From: Acidobacteriota bacterium
Lineage (GTDB): Bacteria > Acidobacteriota > Terriglobia > Terriglobales > Acidobacteriaceae
DNA length: 60,771 bases
Assembly: GCA_021781495.1 (NCBI GenBank)
Contig: JAJXWS010000008.1
Span: 1-60,771 of the forward strand
Direction of reading: 5' to 3'
In this document: piece by piece, positions 35,576 through 42,561 of the stretch
Layout of the letters: every line of letters starts with the position of its first letter
Numbering within the stretch: the stretch's first letter is position 1
Notes under the pieces: generated by a model
What the model saw: only the letters and a program-made list of their open reading frames with translations
What the model was told of the DNA's origin: nothing
Database searches by the model: none
Program-made: the position numbers and the translations under genes

Positions 35576-37264
35576 TTACTGCAGCGGCCAAAACATAAAG
35601 GTACCGAACTTATTGTCCTGATATACATTGAAGCTAGCCGGTCCCGCGTACGATGGCGAGCAGGGGCTGCCTCCCGAATTACACGGCGGACCTACGATCG
35701 TGAAAGTTCCGTAATTCGATGTGGAGTTGGTAAAATCGGTCTTGCTGGAATAGTCGGACGTGACCGAATTCGAGGTGCTGACTTCAGAGTCGAAATTGGC
35801 GAGCCAGAGTGATCCACTAAACGAATTGTCGACACCGTACGTCTGAGTCACTTGGTAATCTTGCGACGTTCCGATATCGGAAGTGGCGGTGTATGTGGCT
35901 CCAAATGCTTCGCTCGGCGGGCTGCACCCTACGCAACCCGCTTGGACAAATGGGAAATTCGTGTTCTGCTGATTTTGAGTAACCTGACCGGTTGCCACAT
36001 CGATAAAGGCACTGGCCCGCGTATACCGACCATCACCAGTAGTTATGTAGCTGGGGCTCTGCAGATTCAATGCATAACTCTGGTTACGCACAGGATCCGC
36101 AGTAAGGATATTGGCGTAGTCTGTTGTGCTTAGCGCGGGAGAATCGCCAGATGCGAATGTCTGACCATCGCAGTCTGACGGTATTTGCCCCGAACTGATG
36201 TATGTCTGGGGGTTCGTTGCCCACCCTCGACCGAGCTCTTGCAGGTCTGCGCTGTTAAGCCCTCGGATGCCCGCTGAGGGTACGCCTCCTCCCCCGTTCT
36301 CCAGGTACCCGTTCATTACCTCGTATATATCCATGCCTACTACCGGATCGCAGGCGTCCCATGCATATCCGTACCAAACGTTGCTCGAGATGGTTGGAGC
36401 CTCAAAAGGCAAAACGGCATTCAACCAGAGCCATGGCCAGTCATAGTCGTGCGGGTTAAAACCCGACGCCCACCAACCGGTCCACGTAGGTGGCATACCT
36501 GGCGTCTGGAAGCTGCTGGTTGTCTTCAGGTCCGTCGTGAACGTCGAGGAGTTGCCTTGGCTTTCGCTCGATTGTTGAGTTGCAGTATTCGTCTGCTTGC
36601 CGCCGAGACCGAGTTTGCCGCCATGGAACGGAGTCGCAATATTGATGGCTGAGGTAAAGGTCTCGGTTGTTGTTACGGTGGATTTCCAGGATGAACTAGT
36701 AGATGTTGTGTTGCCTGTCTCCAAAGAGCTTCCATAAGTTGCTGTACTCGAAAGCCCCGGGGGCGCATACGCCAGCGTCGCAACTATATACTTCGGACTT
36801 ACGTACCCCGCTGGCACATCCGTCAGGGTAGCCGAGCATGTCGTGTTTCCGCAGATGTCGAATTGAATACTGAAGCCGTACCCACCGGTAAGGGTAATCG
36901 AACTGCTCGGAAATGTGCCGGGGGTGGGACAATAAGATCCGCCTGGCGATTGAACGTATTCTCCAGAACCTCCAAGGGGGAAACTTGCTCCCGCAGCATG
37001 CCCCGTCGTCTCAGTAAACTGGAAGGTCTCGTAGTTCATTGTCACCCAACTCCCGTAAGCTGGCGGGTAGCCGCTAGACGTGGGACAGGTACCCGAGGTT
37101 TCGTTAACGGTGTACTGAAGCGTGCCGATGACGCTGCCACTTGAGTCTTGGACCTGCTGTGACTCGCTGTACGTCTGCGCCGCGAGATCTCTCCCGACCA
37201 GCCCAAGCGCAATCATTAGACAGAAATACACGCTGTAATGCCGCAACTTGTTTGAATGCGTCAT
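35576..37264 (-). CDS. Secreted protein of unknown function
   Basis: This 562-residue protein begins MTHSNKLRHYS, with a signal peptide ending near DLAAQTYS and a strong GGAGGA ribosome binding site. The mature part is rich in Ser, Thr, Gly and Tyr. It has several Cys pairs (GTCPTSSG, DICGNTTC, CVGCSPP, PPCNSGGSPC) and a Trp-rich middle (PTWTGWWASGFNPHDYDWPWLWLNAVLPFEAP). I do not recognise a domain. It lies just upstream of the FG-GAP gene on the same strand (28-base gap), so the two exported proteins may act together at the cell surface. Confidence 0.7.
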   Translation of the reverse strand: MTHSNKLRHYSVYFCLMIALGLVGRDLAAQTYSESQQVQDSSGSVIGTLQYTVNETSGTCPTSSGYPPAYGSWVTMNYETFQFTETTGHAAGASFPLGGSGEYVQSPGGSYCPTPGTFPSSSITLTGGYGFSIQFDICGNTTCSATLTDVPAGYVSPKYIVATLAYAPPGLSSTATYGSSLETGNTTSTSSSWKSTVTTTETFTSAINIATPFHGGKLGLGGKQTNTATQQSSESQGNSSTFTTDLKTTSSFQTPGMPPTWTGWWASGFNPHDYDWPWLWLNAVLPFEAPTISSNVWYGYAWDACDPVVGMDIYEVMNGYLENGGGGVPSAGIRGLNSADLQELGRGWATNPQTYISSGQIPSDCDGQTFASGDSPALSTTDYANILTADPVRNQSYALNLQSPSYITTGDGRYTRASAFIDVATGQVTQNQQNTNFPFVQAGCVGCSPPSEAFGATYTATSDIGTSQDYQVTQTYGVDNSFSGSLWLANFDSEVSTSNSVTSDYSSKTDFTNSTSNYGTFTIVGPPCNSGGSPCSPSYAGPASFNVYQDNKFGTFMFWPLQ

Positions 37265-38068
37265 TGCATCCTCCTTGCCCGATCTAACCGAGGCATCTGC
37301 GGTTTCCGTACTCTGGAATCGGCATCGCGCCGCCCAGAACGAAAGTTCGAGTGCATTGGCAGATCGGGAATAGGGGGTCGAACGGCCGTCAATTCTTACA
37401 GGACGTGGGTCTTGTATGTTTGTGGACCAGCAATACGGATACAGAGATCGGAGAGATTTTGTCAAGACAATTCTGTGATGGCAATCTATGACCTAGTAGA
37501 ATAAGTAACTTCGCGTGTTAAGGCGTTATTTAATCGGAACGGAAACGAGCTATGCTGGGGTGCAGCCCGCGGGCCGAGCGACGCCAACTCACTACGGCTT
37601 TTTACTTTTTACTCCGCCCCAGTGGCTCCCTTTCACTCCGCCCTTGACACCGGCCACCATGGGAATCCATATTCGCATCAGATCGCTCTTCCACTCATGC
37701 GGGAGCGCATCCATTCTTTTTGCCCGGCTCTCCAGTGAATACTCAATCCGATTATTGGCGCGCTCCACTTGCGCAACCACACCGCCATGCGAATCCGGAG
37801 AGCGCATACATAGCGGTCAACTCGTTATTAAGCACTAGTAAGTCGGACAACAATGACTGTTCGCCTCCATCTTAATTGCGTTGCTATGATCAGCCGGGCA
37901 CCTCAGGTCCCGAAACGAGATATAACCGTTCCGCCCATTCAACAGCAAGTTGTTTCGGTTCGCGAGAGGAGCATCTTACGTCAAAAGAATCTAACTCCCA
38001 TTGTTCCGACAGCGAACCTCGGGCAGGCTGGCAATCTCCGTTGAACAGGCGCCTGAGAGCATGGCAGA
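37265..38068. other. Gene-poor stretch of the element with a truncated duplicate
   Basis: The stretch of 804 bases holds the promoter region of the exported-protein genes, a gene fragment at about 37653-37805 and otherwise no convincing coding sequence. GC is low near 37430-37520. Confidence 0.5.
37592..37807 (-). pseudogene. Truncated copy of the stb-like operon's third gene
   Basis: The minus strand encodes SHGGVVAQVERANNRIEYSL, then MDAL-HEWKSDL-RIWIPMVAG, matching residues ~170-230 of the 277-residue protein at 39854-40687 almost residue for residue. Both ends of the gene are missing and the frame then runs into unrelated Gly/Lys-rich sequence. This is a partial duplication within the element. 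Confidence 0.8.
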
Positions 38069-39445
38069 TCAGGGCTTTTTCCGTCGCGAACTTGATCGAC
38101 TACCAAGCAAGGGAGAACGTCCGGCCGCTGATCGCCGTGATTCAAGCCGCGGCACATCGGAGATTCCCTCGAAGACTTTGCCGGCCGGCCAGTCTCCAAC
38201 GGAATAAACGCGGCGATCACGCAGGCCGTTTACACCCTCTTGCCAAGCAAGCAGCATCCGTTTGCCCGTTTCCTTGAACTCCGGAAGATCTGACATTTTG
38301 CTTCGGACCAGAGGAACAATATCCGCGACTGAATCGCTGATGCGCTCGACCATTTCGGATTGTTCGCGAAGGGGTATGCCGAAGGTTGCGGCGATGAACT
38401 TCGACAGGTTCTTTCCCGGCGTCCACGTCTTTTTGCCGCCGAAGGAAATCCCCGGAGGATTGTTTTGGTAGCCCGCGTACACGCTCGTAGTGAGAAAGTC
38501 GTAGGCAGGCGAGAGGTGTACATCCGTTCGGGCTGTGTACAGCAGAGCGATATTCTTCGCGTGACAGTCCGCATTGCGCAGTGCATACGTTAGCAACAGG
38601 ATTGCCGCCAGGTGCTGGAAGGTTTCGTACTGACGATTGCCGGGGACGTGATCGCGAACGGCACGCGCTATTCGCTCCCATGTGGTCTCATACTTCTGCG
38701 CAGGACGCAGGCCCAGCAGAGCGCAGAAGTCTTCCATCCCCCACAGCGGCTGCCCTTCGTCGTTCACATCAAAGCGATGGACGACGAGAGCATTGCCGTC
38801 CCGCGACAACTCTGTTTTTGCACTGGGGAGCACTTTGGCCAACACCTCCATGCAGAGATGCTCATTCAGTGCGGCGAACGGTAGCCTGCCGGAAGAACCT
38901 TTAATGATGTGCCGGCGAGTCAGCAGAGTTGCTTTCTGATGCGGGCCAAGCCGCCTCCCAGTGGCCGGGGCTTCTTTTTGGGTCTCTTCCTGCGCATCCA
39001 GAAACTTCGGAAGCACGCCGGAGACACCGCTGGTTGCGTGCTGTCTGACCAATTCTGCAAATGCCTCTTCCGAGTTATCACCCTGCAGCAGGTCTGCAAC
39101 TTCAACGGGCTTTGCTGGCTCCTCCAATTGCGCACCGTGGGCGGCTACCTGGATGCGACCCACCATGTTTCTGCCCACGACCGATAAGAGCGCCAGTGGG
39201 CTGGCGCCGATGTGAGGGCCAAACTGCTCCTGCAGCACTTGCAGCAGATAGCCCTCCGGCAGGTTCATCTGGAATATGGGAGGAAGCTGATCATCCCAGA
39301 CCCATGACTCCGTGCGGACAGGCATCGTCAGTGAGACGAAGTCCTCGACGGCTGTGTTCGGCAAATAGGTGAGGACGCATTTGAAGTCGCCGGCCGATTC
39401 CAGAACGGCAACTTCACGACCGAGCACGTAGACCGAGAGCTTCAT
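38069..39445 (-). CDS. hipA: HipA-like serine/threonine kinase toxin
   Basis: This 458-residue protein has the HipA fold. The N-terminal subdomain (residues 1-100) contains PPIFQMNLPEGYLLQVL, and the kinase core has HIIKGSSG (activation/P-loop-like), VHRFDV, NADCHAKNIALLY (catalytic Asp and Asn) and LSPAYDFLTT (metal-binding Asp). Known HipA proteins phosphorylate glutamyl-tRNA synthetase and cause growth arrest. It overlaps hipB by four bases. The C-terminal ~40 residues form a basic Ser/Arg tail not typical of the family. That the element sits in a tRNA-Glu gene is notable. Confidence 0.9.
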   Translation of the reverse strand: MKLSVYVLGREVAVLESAGDFKCVLTYLPNTAVEDFVSLTMPVRTESWVWDDQLPPIFQMNLPEGYLLQVLQEQFGPHIGASPLALLSVVGRNMVGRIQVAAHGAQLEEPAKPVEVADLLQGDNSEEAFAELVRQHATSGVSGVLPKFLDAQEETQKEAPATGRRLGPHQKATLLTRRHIIKGSSGRLPFAALNEHLCMEVLAKVLPSAKTELSRDGNALVVHRFDVNDEGQPLWGMEDFCALLGLRPAQKYETTWERIARAVRDHVPGNRQYETFQHLAAILLLTYALRNADCHAKNIALLYTARTDVHLSPAYDFLTTSVYAGYQNNPPGISFGGKKTWTPGKNLSKFIAATFGIPLREQSEMVERISDSVADIVPLVRSKMSDLPEFKETGKRMLLAWQEGVNGLRDRRVYSVGDWPAGKVFEGISDVPRLESRRSAAGRSPLLGSRSSSRRKKP

Positions 39446-39696
39446 GCGCCACCGCGCTCCCGCCGGAGTTCATCGAGCGAGCCAGACATGCCGGTTTTCA
39501 CAAATGTGACTTCCATGCCGAGCACGGCGAGCACAGCAAGGAGCTTCCGGGAGCCGAATTCTGAGACTTGCCCGCGCTCAAAGCGCAGAAGCGATTCCGG
39601 CGTGATACCGGCCTGCTCGGCCACGGCCTTCTGTTTCAACCGAAGTTCCCGCCTCACGGATGCCACCGCTTCTCCGAGTTCTTGAAGTGTCTTCAT
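39442..39696 (-). CDS. hipB: HipB-like antitoxin (XRE-family repressor)
   Basis: This 84-residue protein has an HTH_XRE domain (RRELRLKQKAVAEQAGITPESLLRFERGQVSEFGSRKLLAVLAVLGMEV). It neutralises HipA and autorepresses the operon. The ATGA overlap with hipA indicates coupled translation. No Shine-Dalgarno precedes its ATG: an operator palindrome ends only three bases upstream, so the mRNA may be leaderless. Confidence 0.88.
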   Translation of the reverse strand: MKTLQELGEAVASVRRELRLKQKAVAEQAGITPESLLRFERGQVSEFGSRKLLAVLAVLGMEVTFVKTGMSGSLDELRRERGGA

Positions 39697-39699
39697 GAA

Positions 39700-39755
39700 T
39701 TGATATATACATCAATAAATCGTATTTTACAAGCATATATTGATATTTACATCAA
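39700..39755 (-). promoter_or_regulatory. Paired hipBA operators
   Basis: Two near-identical palindromes, TTGATATATACATCAA (39700-39715) and TTGATATTTACATCAA (39740-39755), lie exactly 40 bases apart (about four helical turns) just upstream of hipB. This is the arrangement expected for cooperative HipB dimers. Confidence 0.8.
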
Positions 39756-39789
39756 TTTTTGTAAGCTTGGACACCTCTAAGTTGTCAAC

Positions 39790-39825
39790 TCATGAGATGT
39801 CCACTCATGAGCTGACATCTCATGA
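39790..39825. repeat. CTCATGAG palindrome cluster
   Basis: TCATGAGATGTC (39790-39801) and GACATCTCATGA (39814-39825) form a perfect 12-bp inverted repeat whose loop contains another CTCATGAG palindrome. It lies between the end of the stb-like operon and the hipBA promoter. It could be a terminator-like hairpin or a protein-binding site. Confidence 0.55.
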
Positions 39826-39853
39826 ACAGTGAATGCGATGGAGGTTAACCTAT

Positions 39854-40687
39854 TCATTTTTGCTGCCTTACCTTTGCCCCCTGGCGTGTCTGGGAATCTT
39901 TAGCCGGAGCTTGAGAAGTCACAGGCGAAGCTGCTGGCACCGCCGTTGTAGTCGATGGTGTAACCGCAGGCGCGTCGCGGCAGCCCTGAATCTCCATGCC
40001 ACCGAACAGCCCGATCAGCATACAAGCTCCGGCAACCATGGGAATCCAAATGCGCAACAGATCGCTCTTCCACTCGTGCAGGAGCGCATCCATTGTTCTT
40101 GCCCGACCCTCCAGTGAATACTCAATGCGATTGTTGGCACGCTCGACTTGCGCAACCACACCGCCATGCGAATCTGACAATGCGCGCAGAGCGGCGGAGA
40201 GTTCCTTCTGTGCGCCGGTCATGGCCGCACTCGTGGTTTGCAGCGCGCTAACAGTGTCCTGCACGCCGAAGCGGAGAAAATGCTGGCGCAGGCTTTCACC
40301 GAGCATCTTGGAAATCTGCTTTGGATCGAGGCCAGCTTCAATCTCGCTGGGCAGATCGGCGAGCCGTGATTCCAGTTCGTGAACATAGCCCAGCATGTTC
40401 TGCTGGGCCTGCTGTGAGTGTTGCTGATGGGCCTCAAGCAACCCCTGCAACCGTTCCCGTTCGTCCGCAATATCCTTCGGGGTATGGCGCGTGAGCAGCG
40501 CCAGAATACCCATCGCTTCGAGGATGCGCAGCATTTCATCATCCGGACTGAGAGTCCGGGTATGGGCGAGGACGCGATAGTAGGCGGTCTGGAGTTCGTC
40601 AGGCACAAGCCGAGCGAGAGAGTCGAACATCGTCGGCTCTCCCACCAAATCGATTTCGAGGTTCTGTGGGGGTGACGCGGTGCTCAT
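39854..40687 (-). CDS. Coiled-coil membrane protein, third gene of stb-like operon
   Basis: This 277-residue protein has a soluble N-terminal helical part, a coiled-coil middle (residues ~75-200), one transmembrane segment near residues 215-232 (LRIWIPMVAGACMLIGLFGG) and a Pro/Thr/Ala-rich tail. It overlaps the ParA-like gene by four bases. Its place in the operon matches StbC of plasmid R388, but similarity by position is not proof of homology. A fragment copy exists at 37592-37807. Confidence 0.65.
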   Translation of the reverse strand: MSTASPPQNLEIDLVGEPTMFDSLARLVPDELQTAYYRVLAHTRTLSPDDEMLRILEAMGILALLTRHTPKDIADERERLQGLLEAHQQHSQQAQQNMLGYVHELESRLADLPSEIEAGLDPKQISKMLGESLRQHFLRFGVQDTVSALQTTSAAMTGAQKELSAALRALSDSHGGVVAQVERANNRIEYSLEGRARTMDALLHEWKSDLLRIWIPMVAGACMLIGLFGGMEIQGCRDAPAVTPSTTTAVPAASPVTSQAPAKDSQTRQGAKVRQQK

Positions 40688-41409
40688 GGCAGGAACGCCT
40701 CCTTTGCACGGTCGAATTCGGAAAAAAGCCGCCGTCGGTAGCTCTGCGCGCGCATCACGAGCGATGCTCTTTTGAGTTCATCGACCATCGTCTTGCGGTC
40801 TGCGACCTGACCGAGTTGAATGCCGTGCTGCCGGAGAGGATTTTCGAGTTCGGCCAGACGAAACTCCATCTGCAGAATGGCTGGCGCGAAGGCTTGACGG
40901 AACTGATTGGCCTGTTTCGTTGAACGCCAGTATGTGAAATCCGCCAGCGCACTCGTCGCGTTCTCGACGACGACATACTCCACCCGATCCTGCAGTCGAT
41001 TCGCCCACGCCAGCACACTCTCGACGCTGGCAGGGTCCGGCGTTACGATGCCTACCGCCGTAAATCGGACGCCGGTCGCCGCGACATCCTCATACATCGA
41101 GTCGAACCAGCCTGCGGCAACTTGGCCGGCACCAGCTCCCATATCGGCGAGGATGATCGGAGTGCCGCCGTCGAGGCGATCGACAAAGGCATCCAAACCC
41201 GCTGGGGTATGAACATCGACCTTGGTGACGGTCCCGTTGAAAAAGTGCTTCAGAGATCCACGCGCCTTGTTCTCGGTATCGAGATCGAGAAGGGTGACGG
41301 GAATCTCGTTGGCCTGAAACCATTCGGCGAGGGCGACCACAACGCCGGTTTTGCCGACGCCACCTTTGCCGCCCATGGTAAAGACGACGCGCTTTGAAAA
41401 CTCCGTCAT
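40684..41409 (-). CDS. ParA/MinD-like ATPase (StbB-like)
   Basis: This 241-residue P-loop ATPase has the deviant Walker A motif MGGKGGVGKTG (residues ~12-22), a second motif region LLDLDTENKARG and ILADMGAGAGQ as Walker B. It may position or stabilise the element, or recruit it for transfer. It lies in a three-gene overlapping operon between an HTH protein and a membrane protein, as stbB does next to the MobF genes of plasmid R388. No separate parB or centromere gene is visible. Confidence 0.82.
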   Translation of the reverse strand: MTEFSKRVVFTMGGKGGVGKTGVVVALAEWFQANEIPVTLLDLDTENKARGSLKHFFNGTVTKVDVHTPAGLDAFVDRLDGGTPIILADMGAGAGQVAAGWFDSMYEDVAATGVRFTAVGIVTPDPASVESVLAWANRLQDRVEYVVVENATSALADFTYWRSTKQANQFRQAFAPAILQMEFRLAELENPLRQHGIQLGQVADRKTMVDELKRASLVMRAQSYRRRLFSEFDRAKEAFLP

Positions 41410-41786
41410 TGTTCACCCCCAGTGGCGGTCAAGGTTAGTGGCTCATTTTCCCGGAAGACGAAGCGCGCCGATTTCGGCTTCTGAAGAAGCGGTTTTGTCT
41501 TGAGAGCAGCGATGGAGGCGAATCCTGCCGATTGCGCATTCACTGATTCGAGCGGTGGCAACTCGAACTGCGTGCGCTTACGATGCTTCGCGCGCACCTT
41601 CACGAACGAATGGAGCGTGCTGGGCGCGACATACAACCCCAGGCGCTCACGGAATAGCTGGGCGACTTCGCGGTAGGTCCGCCCCTTGCGGCGCAGTTCC
41701 CGGATCAGTTCGCGGTGCGGCTCGAGCTTCGAGCGCGGGGATTTTGGTGGAAGCGATTCGAGGATAGATTGAAGCACTGGTTCCAT
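41406..41786 (-). CDS. Helix-turn-helix protein, first gene of stb-like operon (StbA-like)
   Basis: This 126-residue protein begins MEPVLQSILESLPPKS. A DNA-binding region at residues ~20-65 (ELIRELRRKGRTYREVAQLFRERLGLYVAPSTLHSFVKVRAK) looks like a resolvase/transposase-type HTH. The C-terminal half is basic and disordered-looking. It overlaps the ParA-like gene by four bases. Tandem GGTCCG repeats 31-51 bases upstream may be its own operator or integrase sites. Confidence 0.65.
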   Translation of the reverse strand: MEPVLQSILESLPPKSPRSKLEPHRELIRELRRKGRTYREVAQLFRERLGLYVAPSTLHSFVKVRAKHRKRTQFELPPLESVNAQSAGFASIAALKTKPLLQKPKSARFVFRENEPLTLTATGGEQ

Positions 41787-41816
41787 GTTCGATGGCTCCA
41801 GAGCACTTTCGATCAT

Positions 41817-41837
41817 GGTCCGATAATGGTCCGATTA
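41817..41837 (+). repeat. Right tandem GGTCCG repeats
   Basis: GGTCCGATAAT and GGTCCGATTA lie in tandem about 80-100 bases inside attR and upstream of the stb-like operon. They match the left-end repeats at 27558-27577 in sequence and orientation. Confidence 0.55.
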
Positions 41838-41917
41838 CCCGCTCCAACTGTGCCTGAAAGTGTCTTACTGTGCCATCCGTGCCGTCTAGTTTCAATAAGT
41901 TACCAGACAGGCGACCA

Positions 41918-41962
41918 CTTTCACGGCGATAACACGGGTTCAAATCCCGTCGGGGACGCCAA
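41918..41962 (+). repeat. attR: right 45-bp direct repeat (tRNA-Glu 3' fragment)
   Basis: This is a perfect copy of the 3' half of tRNA-Glu including the anticodon loop, without the 5' half. It is the displaced chromosomal 3' end that marks the right boundary of the element. Confidence 0.93.
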
Positions 41963-42561
41963 ATAGAATCAAGTAGTTAAATCGAATCGACCTTCTCTCA
42001 ATTCCTAATCTGGTAACGCTACGGTAACGACAGTACGCGCCCCAGCCCCATTTTCGGGCTTTCCTGACGACTCCGCGAAGACCCCATCCAGGAGTTTCTA
42101 TGCATTTGAGCGAATGACCCGACTCAGATGCTGATACCAGGCGCGTGCAGGGGCACCATCTGCCCCTGTACACACCGAAGCAAAAGTAGACCCCGTTACA
42201 CTGCCGGAGCGTCGTAACGGGGCGCAGTAAAAGTAGTCCACCCCGCCACAGTCTGGTTTCATAGACAACAGAGGGCCTTCGGGCGTAACGAACCAGGTTC
42301 GCTTCCGCTTCCGTGCGCCTGGTCGCGAACAAGACGCATCCCAGCAGATTCAGCGCATTGTCACAGCGCGCATCTTCACGCAGCACCGGCAAACACCGTT
42401 CCTCCGCTGCCTTCCAATTTCCTGCATCCAATAGCCTTCGCGCATCCGCCGCGATGCGGAGCAATCCCGGCCCGCAAGCCAATTTGATATCTGGTTCTTT
42501 TGCACTTGCCAATTTCAGCAGCAATGCGTTCCCAGAATGTAAATCCCGAATGAGAGAAACC
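41963..42561. other. Intergenic stretch next to attR with remnants
   Basis: No intact gene is visible in these 599 bases. A minus-strand frame ending in attR has a plausible coding start at 42524 (ARRLLDAGNWKAAEERCLPV, tetratricopeptide-like) for about 80 residues, then dissolves at 42236-42180. That zone holds AAAAGTAG direct repeats and a CCCCGTTAC/GTAACGGGG inverted repeat. It looks like gene debris beside an old transposon end. Confidence 0.45.
42148..42236. repeat. Inverted and direct repeats, possible insertion-sequence end remnant
   Basis: CAGGGGCA/TGCCCCTG (42148-42155/42161-42168) and CCCCGTTAC/GTAACGGGG (42191-42199/42214-42222) are perfect stems. AAAAGTAG occurs twice in direct orientation (42182-42189 and 42229-42236). 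Repeated AAAAGTAGxCC blocks recall the multiple terminal repeats of IS21-type elements, but no transposase is present. Confidence 0.35.

Larger units (their letters stand above)
27474..41962. mobile_element. Mobilizable integrative element in tRNA-Glu
   Basis: The element is bounded by 45-bp direct repeats, with a tyrosine integrase gene at the tRNA end. It carries a Xis-like gene, a MobF relaxase, a HipBA module and an stb-like operon, plus two large exported cargo proteins of lower GC than the surrounding chromosome. No type IV secretion, coupling protein or replication initiator gene is visible, so it should depend on a helper for conjugative transfer. Confidence 0.88.

Noticed and set aside
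27474-41962. Prophage interpretation of the integrated element
   Set aside because: No capsid, terminase, tail or lysis genes are visible; relaxase and stb-like genes point to a mobilizable element.
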